A stretch of DNA of 64,000 bases from Campylobacter concisus. Its GTDB lineage: Bacteria > Campylobacterota > Campylobacteria > Campylobacterales > Campylobacteraceae. A program made the position numbers and the translations under genes. Under the pieces are notes generated by a model. It was not told the origin of the DNA. It worked only from the letters and a program-made list of their open reading frames with translations, and ran no database searches. Positions 38,772 through 48,209 of the stretch are shown here, piece after piece (the first letter of the stretch is position 1; the number at the start of each line of letters is the position of its first letter). The stretch is taken from contig NZ_PIQS01000002.1 of assembly GCF_003048405.1 (NCBI RefSeq), forward strand, positions 62,001-126,000, in the 5' to 3' direction.

Positions 38772-39904
38772 AAAGTGCTCCTTATATCTTCTATGATCGT
38801 ATCAGCGCTGGCCTGTACGGCGATCTTGCTCTTTTTGGCACCACTATCTATTATGCCGCCGATCTCGCTAGCTTTTGCGATATAGATGTTTTCAACTAAG
38901 CCAAATAATGCCTTTTGGTTAAATATAAACTCGCCACTTATTATCACTGGGTTAAATTGTGCGCACTCGATTGGGTTATGCCCGCCAATATTTGGCACAA
39001 AACTGCCTCCAAGCACTACTATATCGCTAATAGCATAGACATTTACAAGCTCGCCTAAAGTATCAAGCAAATTTATCTTTGCTTCAAATTTATGCGTTTG
39101 GCTAAATTTAGCAAAGCTAAAATCATGTTTTTTAGCGTAATCGCTCGCTAGCTTTTCAACCTCTGCAAATCTCTCAGGATGGCGCGGTGCGATGATTAAT
39201 AGATCATTTTCTTTTAAATTTAAATTTTCTAAAATCATCTCTTCTTCGCCAGCGTGAGTACTTGCTAGCACGATTACTCTAGCTTTTGGCTTTTCATAAA
39301 CTCTACTCACACTTGGCAAAAATGCAGCTTTTATGTTACCAACGACCTCTATCTCGCCTGCTCCAAGTGACTTTAGCCGCTCTTTATCAAGCTCGCTTTG
39401 GGCGTAAATTTTATCTATAAATTTAAAAAGATATCTATAGAAAAAGCCAAATTTCAAGTAGCTTTTGTAGCTTCTGTCTGAAATTCTCGCATTTATTAAT
39501 ATCACACGGCTGCCTTTTAGCTTTGCCATGAAAACTAGCATAAGCCAAAGCTCAGCCTCAAAAATAACTAAAATTTTGCTCTTTTTTAGCCAAAACGGCA
39601 AAAAAATTTCAAACGGTAAAAATCTCGCGTTAGAGCAAATTTTACTTGCCGCTTCAAAGCCAGTATTTGTCACTACACTTATGGCTTTGCTGTCAAATTT
39701 TTGCATCAAAGGTTTAAGTGCTTGCACTTCACCAAACGAGCAAGCGTGAAAATGCACATCTGCATCTTGAAATTTAGGATTATTAAAGAGGAAAAAACGT
39801 GCTGGAATCGACTTATGATACTTTTTTTTAAAACTTAAAATAAATAGTAGGATAGCCCCAAAGAGATAGAGTATTGAGGCTAGAAAGTAATATATTATTA
39901 TCAC
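38768..39904 (-). CDS. waaA: 3-deoxy-D-manno-octulosonic acid (Kdo) transferase WaaA
   Basis: Adds Kdo to lipid A precursor. An N-terminal anchor (YYFLASILYLFGAILLFILSF) holds the 378-residue GT-B enzyme in the inner membrane. HFHACSFGEVQALKPL, the ASTHAGEEEMIL region and the C-terminal GGSFVPNIGGHNPIECA motif are characteristic. GTG is the start. Confidence 0.92.
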   Translation of the reverse strand: MIIIYYFLASILYLFGAILLFILSFKKKYHKSIPARFFLFNNPKFQDADVHFHACSFGEVQALKPLMQKFDSKAISVVTNTGFEAASKICSNARFLPFEIFLPFWLKKSKILVIFEAELWLMLVFMAKLKGSRVILINARISDRSYKSYLKFGFFYRYLFKFIDKIYAQSELDKERLKSLGAGEIEVVGNIKAAFLPSVSRVYEKPKARVIVLASTHAGEEEMILENLNLKENDLLIIAPRHPERFAEVEKLASDYAKKHDFSFAKFSQTHKFEAKINLLDTLGELVNVYAISDIVVLGGSFVPNIGGHNPIECAQFNPVIISGEFIFNQKALFGLVENIYIAKASEIGGIIDSGAKKSKIAVQASADTIIEDIRSTL

Positions 39905-39912
39905 GAAATGTG

Positions 39913-40620
39913 TTATTGCTCTTGTTTATATAAGATTCTGCCACAATGCGGACATGTAACGATATCTTCGCCCTTGATAACAGCAGAGAAAGTTTTGTCG
40001 TTTATCTGCATAAAGCAACCATAACAAGCTTGTTTTTTTACAGGAACAACGGCTGTGTTGTGAGCCCATTTTCTAATTTTTTCATAAAATGCTAGAATTT
40101 TTTGATTCATAGTGGCGATAAGCTTGTCTTTTTTAGCATAAACTTCTTTACGTTCTTTTTCGATATTTTCAAGCTCAGATGAAGTTTTGCTTTTTATATT
40201 TTTTAAATTCTCTTCAAGTTCAGCTTTTTTTGAACCAAGCTCATCTTTTTGACTGTTTTTACTATCTATTAGCTTCTCAAGTCTAGCAATCTCTTCATTT
40301 GCAGCCTCAAGTTGCTCTTTTGCAATATCTTCTTCAAGACTTAGAGCTTTTATCTCCTTTTCGCTTTTTGCACTTGAGCTTTTTTTAGCTACATCTTTTA
40401 TCTTTGCGCTAAACTCGGCAATATGAGCATTTGTGCCTGATTTTTGAGACTTTAAGTCATTCACCTCTTCATCTAGTCTTTCTATATTGACCGTTATGGT
40501 TTCGCACTCTTCTTCTATATTTTTATAAGCCTTTTCTATGTCTTGAATGCGTGGTATAAAGCCATCTATTTGTTTATCAAGATCAGATAATTCAACTAAT
40601 TGTTGTAAGTATTTATTCAT
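39913..40620 (-). CDS. Coiled-coil zinc-ribbon protein (CT398/DUF164 family)
   Basis: 235 residues. A long antiparallel coiled coil (about 1-180) is followed by a C4 zinc ribbon (CYGC...CPHC). The fold matches the CT398-like zinc-ribbon family, whose chlamydial member is linked to sigma54/secretion factors. Function here is unknown. It lies between waaA and the Nif3-like gene, with 8- and 16-base gaps, in the order I recall from C. jejuni. Confidence 0.75.
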   Translation of the reverse strand: MNKYLQQLVELSDLDKQIDGFIPRIQDIEKAYKNIEEECETITVNIERLDEEVNDLKSQKSGTNAHIAEFSAKIKDVAKKSSSAKSEKEIKALSLEEDIAKEQLEAANEEIARLEKLIDSKNSQKDELGSKKAELEENLKNIKSKTSSELENIEKERKEVYAKKDKLIATMNQKILAFYEKIRKWAHNTAVVPVKKQACYGCFMQINDKTFSAVIKGEDIVTCPHCGRILYKQEQ

Positions 40621-40636
40621 AATGTTTCCTTTTTTG

Positions 40637-41359
40637 TTAGCAATATGTAAATGGATTTTTGGAATTGCGTATTATAACTTCAATTTTCAGATTTTGCAAA
40701 TATTTTGCTAAAAAATCACCAAAATAACGTTCACTTTCATAGTGATTTATATCGATTAAATTTAGCCCATTTTCCTTTGCATAAAGAGCTTGATGATACT
40801 TTAGATCACCAGTCAAAAAGACGTCTGCTTTGACTTCTTGGATGAGATCTGCGCCACTTCCAGTGCAGATACAAATTTTAGAAATTTCATCTTTTGCATG
40901 AACCACTCTTAAATTTTCTAATCCAAGTTTTTCTTTTACAAATTTACAAAGCTTGCTAAATTTCATCTTCACATCAGCGTAGATCAAAAAACTCTCTTTG
41001 CTTGAAATTTCAAGCCCCAAAACCTGCGTTACAAATTTTTCATTTAAAAATGCAAGGTCAGCATTTGTGTGAAGCGAGATGAGCGAGATATTTTTTATCA
41101 TCATCTCTCTTATGAGTGAGCTTGGATAAAGGCTGTAGTCTAGGCTCTTTAGCCCCTTAAAAATGAGCGGATGGTGAGTGATGATGAGCGAATTTGGCAA
41201 GACATTTTGCAAAAGTTCGCTATCTAGATCAAGGCTTAGATAAATTCGCTCAAATTCACTATCAAATGAGCCAACTTGAAGGCCACTATTATCCCAAGGC
41301 TCTTGGCTCGCAAACGGGCAAATTTCATCTAAAATTTTATAAATTTCAGCTATTTTCAT
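40637..41359 (-). CDS. Nif3-like dinuclear metal-centre protein (DUF34)
   Basis: 240-residue DUF34/NIF3 protein. Metal ligands are visible in LIITHHPLIFKGL, HTNADLA and the C-terminal NHYESERYFG region. The motif WDNSGLQVG is typical. Members have been proposed as GTP cyclohydrolase-like or metal-insertion proteins, but the role is unsettled. It precedes the zinc-ribbon gene and follows glyQ. Confidence 0.85.
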   Translation of the reverse strand: MKIAEIYKILDEICPFASQEPWDNSGLQVGSFDSEFERIYLSLDLDSELLQNVLPNSLIITHHPLIFKGLKSLDYSLYPSSLIREMMIKNISLISLHTNADLAFLNEKFVTQVLGLEISSKESFLIYADVKMKFSKLCKFVKEKLGLENLRVVHAKDEISKICICTGSGADLIQEVKADVFLTGDLKYHQALYAKENGLNLIDINHYESERYFGDFLAKYLQNLKIEVIIRNSKNPFTYC

Positions 41360-41365
41360 AAAATT

Positions 41366-42226
41366 TTACTTTTGCTCTAGGCTCTCTTTATAAGTTAGCG
41401 CACACTCTTTGGCCAGCTCGCGGATTTTTAAAATGTAGTCTTGCCTTTGCGTTACGCTGATGGCTCCGCGCGCGTCAAGGACATTAAAAGTATGCGCTGC
41501 TAGCATACAATAATCATACGCAGGCAGCGAAATTTTAGCCTCCAAGCAGCGTTTGCACTCGTTAAATGCATTTTCAAACTGGTTAAAAAGCATATCAACA
41601 TTTGCCACTTCAAAGTTATATTTACTCCACTCAAATTCGCCCTGTTTATGCACGTCGGCGTATGTTACGATATTACCATTCCTATCGTCCCAAACGATAT
41701 CGTAGACGCTATTTACATCTTGTAGATACATGGCCAAACGCTCAAGGCCGTATGTTATCTCACCAGAGATTAGCTCGCATGCGATGCCACCCACTTGTTG
41801 AAAATACGTAAACTGAGTCACTTCCATGCCATCTAGCCAGACCTCCCAGCCTAGCCCCCAAGCGCCCAGCGTCGGGCTCTCCCAGTTATCCTCGACGAAG
41901 CGGATGTCGTGATCTTTTAAATTTAACCCGAGCTTTTCAAGGCTTTTTAGATAAAGCTCTTGGATATTTTCTGGACTTGGCTTTATGAGTACTTGAAACT
42001 GATAATAAGCGCCTAGGCGGTTTGGGTTTTCGCCGTATCTGCCATCAGTTGGACGGCGGCTTGGAGCTACATATGCAGTCGCCCACGGCTTTGGTCCGAG
42101 GCTCCTTAAAAATGTCGCTTGGTGATATGTGCCCGCACCAGCTGGCATGTCGTATGGTTGAAGTATCACGCAGCCTTGCTCTTGCCAATAGTTTTGAAGG
42201 GTTAATATTATTTGTGAAAATGTCAT
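41366..42226 (-). CDS. glyQ: Glycine-tRNA ligase alpha subunit GlyQ
   Basis: Catalytic subunit of the alpha2beta2 glycyl-tRNA synthetase. The 286 residues begin with the conserved [21 protein letters not shown] and contain [19 protein letters not shown] and [18 protein letters not shown]. The beta subunit gene (glyS) is not in the window. ATG with GGAAAG before it. Confidence 0.95.
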   Translation of the reverse strand: MTFSQIILTLQNYWQEQGCVILQPYDMPAGAGTYHQATFLRSLGPKPWATAYVAPSRRPTDGRYGENPNRLGAYYQFQVLIKPSPENIQELYLKSLEKLGLNLKDHDIRFVEDNWESPTLGAWGLGWEVWLDGMEVTQFTYFQQVGGIACELISGEITYGLERLAMYLQDVNSVYDIVWDDRNGNIVTYADVHKQGEFEWSKYNFEVANVDMLFNQFENAFNECKRCLEAKISLPAYDYCMLAAHTFNVLDARGAISVTQRQDYILKIRELAKECALTYKESLEQK

Positions 42227-42244
42227 TGCTTTCCTTTTAAAATT

Positions 42245-43783
42245 TTACTTTACATAGTGTATAACTGCACCAGGTCCTAGTGGTAGATCAAAAACGTACC
42301 AAAACGACATTAGCACTGTCCAAGAAATTAAAAATGCAACCGTATAAGGAAGCATAATGGAAACTACTGATCCGATTTTTAACTCTTTATTGTATTTTTG
42401 CATAAAAGCTACTATCAAAACAAAAAACGGCATCAAGGGCGTTATGATATTTGTAGTAGAGTCGCCTATTCTAAAAGCAGCCTGCGTAAGCTCTGGTGAA
42501 AGTCCAAGATTCATAAACATTGGTACAAAAATCGGAGCCATCATCGCCCACTTTGCAGAATCAACAGCTATAAATAAATTTATAAAAGCGATCAAGAAAA
42601 TAAAAACTATAATAAGGCTAAGTCCAGTTAATCCGACTTCTTTTAGAAAAATAGAACCTTTTATAGAAAGCACTAGCCCAATATTTGAGGTATTAAAAAG
42701 ATATGTAAACTGAGCTGCAAAAAATATCAAAACCAAAAATCCTGATAGCTCAGAAATAGATTGTTCCATAAATTTTATGGCGTCATTACTGCTTTTTATA
42801 CTCCTGGCGCCTACACCGTAAGCTACGCCTACCACTATAAAAAGTAACATCATAAAAACGACAATAGAATGCATAAAAGTAGATTTCATAAAGCTTTCAT
42901 TGCCTTTTGCTCCAAATAAAGAGCCTGAAGGCAAAATAGCCACAAGCAATAAAATTACAAAAACAATCAACGCTATTAGCGAAAATTTTAAGCCACGTTT
43001 TTGCTCTGCACTTATCTCACTATGCTCTTTTAGGCTAAAATCACCCAAAAAATCAAATTTACCAAGCCTAGGCTCTACGATTTTATCTGTTACAAACCAG
43101 CCAACAAAGACGATCAAAAATGTCGAAGCGATCATAAAATACCAATTTGCAGTTGCTAACACTACATAATCTGGATTTAACACGCTAGCTGCTTGCATAG
43201 AAAATGCCGCAAACATAGGGTCATTTGTACCGATTAATAAATTTGCCGACCAGCCACCGCTAACACCAGCAAAAGCAGCAGCTAATCCAGCAATTGGATG
43301 GCGACCAAATCCAGCAAATAAAATAGCTCCAAGCGGAATTAGCACGACATAGCCAACCGAGGAAGCAACATTTGACATTACTCCAAGAAAAATAACGATT
43401 GGAGTTACCCATATTTTGGAAGATTTTAAGGCAATCTTTGTCATAAGTGCTGACAAAAGTCCAGACTTGTCTGCGATACCAATACCTAGAATAATCGCAA
43501 AAACTACTCCCAAAGGATAAAAATTAGTAAAATTTTTAAGCACAGACGAAACAAAAGATCTAAGACTATCAGCAGAAAGCAAATTTATAACATTTGCATT
43601 AAGCTGTGATATTTGTCCGTCTTTGATAGCCTGATAGCTTACACCAACGCCCATCTTTTCTAACACAAACGATATTATTATCGTAATAATCGAAAGATAT
43701 ATAAAAAGCATAGTTGGATTTGGCAATTTGTTACCAAAATTTTCGATAAAACTTAAGATTGAACTATTGTTTTTTTTATTCAT
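42245..43783 (-). CDS. AbgT-family transporter
   Basis: 512-residue polytopic carrier with about 11-13 hydrophobic segments. AbgT features include the N-terminal GNKLPNPTMLFIYLSI, a VASSVGYVVLIPLGAILF hairpin, GGWSANLLIGTNDP and the C-terminal RIGDSTTNIITPLMPFFVLI. Family members import p-aminobenzoyl-glutamate or export sulfonamide-like compounds. The substrate here is not determinable. It follows the GyrI-like gene by 5 bases. Confidence 0.88.
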   Translation of the reverse strand: MNKKNNSSILSFIENFGNKLPNPTMLFIYLSIITIIISFVLEKMGVGVSYQAIKDGQISQLNANVINLLSADSLRSFVSSVLKNFTNFYPLGVVFAIILGIGIADKSGLLSALMTKIALKSSKIWVTPIVIFLGVMSNVASSVGYVVLIPLGAILFAGFGRHPIAGLAAAFAGVSGGWSANLLIGTNDPMFAAFSMQAASVLNPDYVVLATANWYFMIASTFLIVFVGWFVTDKIVEPRLGKFDFLGDFSLKEHSEISAEQKRGLKFSLIALIVFVILLLVAILPSGSLFGAKGNESFMKSTFMHSIVVFMMLLFIVVGVAYGVGARSIKSSNDAIKFMEQSISELSGFLVLIFFAAQFTYLFNTSNIGLVLSIKGSIFLKEVGLTGLSLIIVFIFLIAFINLFIAVDSAKWAMMAPIFVPMFMNLGLSPELTQAAFRIGDSTTNIITPLMPFFVLIVAFMQKYNKELKIGSVVSIMLPYTVAFLISWTVLMSFWYVFDLPLGPGAVIHYVK

Positions 43784-43788
43784 TTTTC

Positions 43789-44208
43789 CTAGCCTAAAAT
43801 AGATATAAAAATTTTTATCTCATCGCTGCCGTAAAACTCAAAATCCGTTTCGTAGGCTCTTTTTAGATCACTACTTTCAAAATATTTCCAAATTTTACCC
43901 CAAAATTTTGCTACGTTTTGCGGCTCTCTTGCAAAACTAAAAACGGCGTATTTGCCACTTTTTATCTCTAGAATTTCATCACTTTTGTGGCTTGATCTTG
44001 TGCCGATGAAGTTATCGTAATGTCCATTAAGATCGCTTTCATAGTTGCAGTAAACGCTATAAATTTCACTCTTGCCATCATAGTATTCACTCATAAATTT
44101 AGACCATAAAGCTGGAATTTTACCCTTGCCGCCTATCTCATCTTCATTTTTAGTGCGAGTTTTTACTCCGTAAATTTCAAAGCTATCCTCTAAATTTATA
44201 ATCTTCAT
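43789..44208 (-). CDS. Stand-alone GyrI-like small-molecule-binding domain protein
   Basis: 139 residues resembling the GyrI/AraC effector-binding fold (Cass2/SHS2-type): FEIYGVKTRTKNEDE, KIPALWSKFMSEYY, SVYCNYESDLNGHYDNFIG and a C-terminal DFEFYG strand. There is no DNA-binding domain. Members bind small hydrophobic or cationic molecules. It lies 3 bases after the coiled-coil gene and 5 before the AbgT transporter gene, so a joint role in handling a compound is possible but unproven. Confidence 0.65.
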   Translation of the reverse strand: MKIINLEDSFEIYGVKTRTKNEDEIGGKGKIPALWSKFMSEYYDGKSEIYSVYCNYESDLNGHYDNFIGTRSSHKSDEILEIKSGKYAVFSFAREPQNVAKFWGKIWKYFESSDLKRAYETDFEFYGSDEIKIFISILG

Positions 44209-44211
44209 AAA

Positions 44212-44685
44212 CTACTTTTGCCCGTTAAAATTTTCAACCGCTTGGTTCCACATGAGTTTATATTTTCGTTTTAAAAATTCAACTTCATCTTGTGAAATTT
44301 TAAGCTGTTTTGTAAGAGTTTCTACCGTTTTTCTATCTTCGTCATAGAGCTCTTGCATAGAAATAAGCGCCTCTTTTAAAAATTTATTCTCATTTCTTAG
44401 GGTTTCAAGCGTCTCATCCTTTGCGTCAAGCACCTTTTCGTGTAAATTTAATATCGTTCCAATCGTCTTTTCAACAAAGCTGATACCATCTTGGCTTTGC
44501 GGCTGCAAGGATAAATTTTGCGAAACACTAGGCACCGCGCTCATCGTTCCTTCGCTCGCTTCTATCAAAATTTCTCCATTTTCCTCTTTGGTTTTCAAAA
44601 CGCCACGATTTATCATATCTTCGATAACTTCACGCTCTAAGTGCACAAGTTTGCAAAATTCATCAACACCAAGATAGGTCTGCAC
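44212..44685 (-). CDS. Coiled-coil protein with N-terminal MerR-like helix (DUF3972-like)
   Basis: 157 residues. An N-terminal helix-turn-helix-like segment (GVDEFCKLVHLEREVIEDMINRGVLKTK) is followed by a variable linker and a long coiled coil from about 80 to 150. It resembles the Campylobacterota DUF3972 family; that attribution is from memory. GTG start with AAGGAGAAGC upstream. It follows purE in the cheZ-led transcript. Confidence 0.6.
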   Translation of the reverse strand: MQTYLGVDEFCKLVHLEREVIEDMINRGVLKTKEENGEILIEASEGTMSAVPSVSQNLSLQPQSQDGISFVEKTIGTILNLHEKVLDAKDETLETLRNENKFLKEALISMQELYDEDRKTVETLTKQLKISQDEVEFLKRKYKLMWNQAVENFNGQK

Positions 44686-44697
44686 CGCTTCTCCTTT

Positions 44698-45192
44698 TTA
44701 CAGTATCACTTCAACCTTTGAAGAGTCTTCCTCTAAGGCCTTTACCTTTGCCTCTCTATCGGCTTTTAGAGCACTTGCCAGACTATCATCTTCAAGAGCT
44801 AAAATTTGCACTGCCAAATAGGCTGCATTTATCGCACCAGCCTTGCCGATAGCCAATGTCGCCACTGGCATGCCACTTGGCATTTGCACAGTTGAGTAAA
44901 GTGCATCAACGCCGCTAAGAGCTGAGCCTGCCATTGGTATGCCGATCACTGGTTTTGTTGTATTTGCGGCGATCGCACCAGCTAGGTGAGCCGCCATACC
45001 AGCAGCTGCGATAAAGACTTTTGCGCCTTTTTTTTCTGCATTTGCGACGTACTCGCTTGTTCTTTTTGGACTTCTGTGAGCTGAGCTGATTATCAGTTCA
45101 TATTTTACGCCAAATTTTTCAAGAGTTTTTGCCGCCTCGCTAACGATCTCATAGTCGCTTTTACTTCCCATTATAATAGAAACAAATTTCAT
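44698..45192 (-). CDS. purE: N5-carboxyaminoimidazole ribonucleotide mutase PurE
   Basis: Purine synthesis, step 6 (class I PurE). The 164 residues include VSIIMGSKSDYEIV, the SAHRSPKRTSEYV loop and AGMAAHLAGAIAANT with GIPMAGSALSGVDAL. It overlaps the U32 gene by 4 bases. No purK lies in the window. Confidence 0.95.
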   Translation of the reverse strand: MKFVSIIMGSKSDYEIVSEAAKTLEKFGVKYELIISSAHRSPKRTSEYVANAEKKGAKVFIAAAGMAAHLAGAIAANTTKPVIGIPMAGSALSGVDALYSTVQMPSGMPVATLAIGKAGAINAAYLAVQILALEDDSLASALKADREAKVKALEEDSSKVEVIL

Positions 45193-46448
45193 ATTTTCTC
45201 CCTTAAAAAGCTAAATTTTGGTAGCTTAATACCAAGACTTATCTCGTTTTCATTGCCGCTATGAATTTCACTCATAACCTTGCCTTTTTTGGTAATGAGC
45301 TGCTTAAATTTGATAAATTTCTTGCCATCTTGTGAATAAACCTTTGAGATTTCATTTTCACTATCTTCTATAACCGATCCAGTAGGAGCCACGATCTCGT
45401 AGCTATTGCCTGGAAAAATTTTATATTTGCACTTAAAAAACTCGCCATCTTCGCTTATTGCATTTACCTGATGTGTGCCCTCTTCTAGGCTACTAACGTG
45501 ATTTTGCGTATCGGTTCGCTCATAAGGTCTATGCACCAAGTAGCCATCCGTAAAGCCACGATTTTTCAGCGTATTTATCTCATTTTCATAAATTTGTGCA
45601 TCAAATTTATCGTCCATGGCATCATCTATCGCCATTTTATAGGCTCTGGCGGTGCAAGCTGCGTAGTACTCGCTCTTTGTGCGACCTTCTATTTTTAAGC
45701 TATCTATCACTCCACTATCAACGATCTCTTTGATGTGAGAGATGAGGCAAAGATCTTTTGAGTTCATAATATGAGTGCCATTTTCATCCTCTTCTAAGCG
45801 GAAAAGCACACCACTCTCTTCGTTTTTGGCGTAGAGTTCGTATTTAAACCTGCAATCATTTGCACAACTGCCGCGATTTGACATACGTCCGCTTTGCACT
45901 GAGCTTACTAAGCACCTACCAGAGTAAGCAAAGCACATCGAGCCATGTACAAAAATTTCAATATCAAGAGTTGGAATTTCCTCTTTTATCTTTATGACAT
46001 CTTTTAAGTTCATCTCGCGTGCTACGACGATACGTTTTGCACCCATATCGTGATAAATTTTTGCATCAAGCACATTCATAACGTTTGCCTGAGTTGAGAG
46101 ATGTATCTCGATATCAGGAGCGATGGCTTTTGCTAGACTCATAACGCCTGGAGTTGCGATGATAAAGGCATCTGGCTTCATCGCCGAGATAGTTTGCAAG
46201 TGCCTTTTTAGTGGCTCGATCTGAGAGTTAAAAGGAAAAGCATTTATGGTCGCATAAAATTTTTTTCCCTTTGCATGTGTGTAGTCTATCGCCTCTTTGA
46301 ATGTTTCAAGGTTAAACTCCCTTGCTGATCTAGTCCTTAGTGAAAAGCTAGCCACCGAGCCATAAACAGCGTCGGCTCCATACTCAAGGGCTATTTTAAG
46401 TTTTGTTAAATTTCCAGCTGGAGATAAAAGCTCAGGCCTTTTTAGCAC
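45189..46448 (-). CDS. Peptidase U32-family protein (TrhP/RlhA-like RNA hydroxylation enzyme)
   Basis: 419-residue TIM-barrel protein of the U32 family. Characteristic stretches are ELLSPAGNLTKLKIALEYGADAVY, FVHGSMCFAYSGRCLVSS and SNRGSCANDCRFKYEL, and the DSLKIEGRTKSEYYAA motif. Cys residues in the last two are likely iron-sulfur ligands. E. coli relatives hydroxylate tRNA U34 (TrhP) or 23S rRNA (RlhA). Which target applies here is inference. It was historically annotated as collagenase PrtC. It starts at the cheZ stop. Confidence 0.82.
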   Translation of the reverse strand: MLKRPELLSPAGNLTKLKIALEYGADAVYGSVASFSLRTRSAREFNLETFKEAIDYTHAKGKKFYATINAFPFNSQIEPLKRHLQTISAMKPDAFIIATPGVMSLAKAIAPDIEIHLSTQANVMNVLDAKIYHDMGAKRIVVAREMNLKDVIKIKEEIPTLDIEIFVHGSMCFAYSGRCLVSSVQSGRMSNRGSCANDCRFKYELYAKNEESGVLFRLEEDENGTHIMNSKDLCLISHIKEIVDSGVIDSLKIEGRTKSEYYAACTARAYKMAIDDAMDDKFDAQIYENEINTLKNRGFTDGYLVHRPYERTDTQNHVSSLEEGTHQVNAISEDGEFFKCKYKIFPGNSYEIVAPTGSVIEDSENEISKVYSQDGKKFIKFKQLITKKGKVMSEIHSGNENEISLGIKLPKFSFLREKI

Positions 46449-47206
46449 TATTTTTTACCCAAACTTTCTATCAAGGCTTCGATATCGTCGTTGCTGACAA
46501 GATTTTCAGTCGTTGTATCACCAGCGATGTGAACAGCAGAGCTAACACGCTTATCATCGTCGATTTTACCTTCAAACAAGGTATTCATATATTTGCTAAG
46601 TGCTCTCATAACGTTGATAACACGCTCGATCTTTTGTCTATGAATGTCTTGATACTGCATCATATCCATAGCCATCATGATCTCATCTTGTCCCATTTGT
46701 AAATTTCCGATGATATTATCGATCGTGCCAAGAAGTGAGTTGTTTTTCTCTAAAGCCTCGCTAAATGCAGCGATATTTGGAAATTTCTCACTTAGCGTCG
46801 TAAATAGCTCAATATTTGAGTTTATTGTGTCTTTTAGGCTATTTGAGTCGCTCTCAGCATCCATAAAAAAGTTATTTATAGTCTCAAGCTTATCAAACAT
46901 CTGAGTAGCTTTTTCTTCACTATCTCTTGTTACGTCATCAAGCTGATGAACCATTTTGTGGTCTTCAGTCGGTGGTGGTGGTGGCCAAACGCCATCTGCA
47001 CTTACTCTGTAGTTTTCTGCATTCTTTGAATTACTTTCTGATTTTGACTGTGGCTCATCTTTAGTATCGATTGCTTCTGCAACTTCTGTTACCTCGTCCG
47101 TATCCTCTTTGACGTCCGCAACCTCTTGGCCAGCATCTTCTTTAGCATTATCTAACTCATCATCTAGCCCACCTGCCATAAGTGCGTCAAGTTCCTCTTG
47201 GGTCAT
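46448..47206 (-). CDS. cheZ: Divergent CheZ chemotaxis phosphatase
   Basis: 252 residues. The active-site helix pair has the CheZ D/Q pattern in YQDIHRQKI (D187, Q191), and the C-terminal CheY-binding peptide DDIEALIESLGKK resembles the E. coli DDLLDSLGF end. The N-terminus MTQEELDALMAGG resembles the CheY-binding start of FliM/FliY. A proline run (WPPPPPT, 74-80) and a long acidic linker separate the ends. It should dephosphorylate CheY-P. It is the first gene of the reverse run cheZ-U32-purE-DUF3972-GyrI. Confidence 0.85.
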   Translation of the reverse strand: MTQEELDALMAGGLDDELDNAKEDAGQEVADVKEDTDEVTEVAEAIDTKDEPQSKSESNSKNAENYRVSADGVWPPPPPTEDHKMVHQLDDVTRDSEEKATQMFDKLETINNFFMDAESDSNSLKDTINSNIELFTTLSEKFPNIAAFSEALEKNNSLLGTIDNIIGNLQMGQDEIMMAMDMMQYQDIHRQKIERVINVMRALSKYMNTLFEGKIDDDKRVSSAVHIAGDTTTENLVSNDDIEALIESLGKK

Positions 47207-47232
47207 AAAAGCTCCTAATAAAATTTGGCTTG

Positions 47233-47238
47233 ATTATA
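47233..47238 (-). promoter_or_regulatory. -10 element for cheZ
   Basis: Perfect TATAAT on the reverse strand, 26 bases before the cheZ ATG. No -35 consensus is apparent. Confidence 0.5.
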
Positions 47239-47341
47239 TAGGATTTAAATAAAAAGTAAGTTTAAAGGCAATGCTTTTATCTTTAAATTTATAAATTTTT
47301 AGATAGCATTTTTAAAAATAAACGACCTTAAAAGGCTAAAA

Positions 47342-48121
47342 ATGACCGTCGATCTTCACAACCACACGCCACTTTGCAAACACGCAGTTGGCGAGCCAAG
47401 AGAGTATGTGCAAAACGCAATAAAAGCTGGCACAAAATACTTTGGCTTTAGCGATCACGCACCGATGAACTACGATAAAGCTTACAGAATGAGCTTTGAT
47501 GAAATGCAGGGCTATGAAGATGAAATTTTACGTTTAAGAGATGAATTTAGCGGTGAGATAGAAATTTTGCTTGGCTATGAGATGGATTTTTTAGATGGAT
47601 TTATGGATGAGCGAGTTTTTGCTAGAAAGGTCGATTATCTAATAGGCTCTGTGCATTTTTTTAATGGCTGGGCGTTTGACAACCCTGAATTTATCGGCGG
47701 ATACGAGGGCAAAGACTTGGATCAAATTTGGCAAGAGTATTTTAACCACATAGAAAGATCGGCTAGGCTTGGTAAATTTGACATCATGGGGCACATTGAT
47801 CTTTTAAAACTTTTTAAATTTTTGCCAAAAAAGGATGTTAGAATTTTGGCTAAAAATGCAGTAAATGCGATAAAAGAAGCAGATTTAGTTGTTGAGATAA
47901 ATGCCGCTGGCTTTAGAAAACCTATCGGCGAGCAATATCCAAGTGTAAATTTACTTGAACTAATCGCTGAAAATGACATAACCATCACCTTTGGCTCAGA
48001 CGCTCATGCCAAAGAAGATATCGGCAAAAACGGCGAAATTTGCGAGCAAATAGCTAGAAATTTGGGATATTCAAAGTGTGCGATATTTAAAAATAGAGAT
48101 AGAGAATTAGTAAAATTTTAG
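47342..48121 (+). CDS. HisJ-family (PHP) histidinol-phosphatase
   Basis: 259-residue PHP-domain hydrolase. Metal ligands are in VDLHNHTPLCKHA, FSDHAPMN, the Glu in GYEMDFLDG, GSVHFF, MGHIDLLK and GSDAH. It would act at the penultimate step of histidine synthesis if the HisJ assignment holds. It is divergent from cheZ and upstream of glnA; no other his gene except hisS is in the window, so the substrate is inferred from family only. Confidence 0.8.
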   Translation: MTVDLHNHTPLCKHAVGEPREYVQNAIKAGTKYFGFSDHAPMNYDKAYRMSFDEMQGYEDEILRLRDEFSGEIEILLGYEMDFLDGFMDERVFARKVDYLIGSVHFFNGWAFDNPEFIGGYEGKDLDQIWQEYFNHIERSARLGKFDIMGHIDLLKLFKFLPKKDVRILAKNAVNAIKEADLVVEINAAGFRKPIGEQYPSVNLLELIAENDITITFGSDAHAKEDIGKNGEICEQIARNLGYSKCAIFKNRDRELVKF

Positions 48122-48171
48122 TTTGGGGTCAAATAAAATATAAATTTAATCTTAAATATTAGGTTTTATGA

Positions 48172-48177
48172 TAGAAT
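48172..48177 (+). promoter_or_regulatory. Candidate -10 element for glnA
   Basis: TATGATAGAAT has TAGAAT as -10, 32 bases before the GTG start. A T-rich region lies upstream, with no -35 consensus. I see no convincing NtrC or sigma54 site. Confidence 0.35.
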
Positions 48178-48209
48178 ACGAAAAATTTAAAAATTAAAAG
48201 GAGAAAAAA

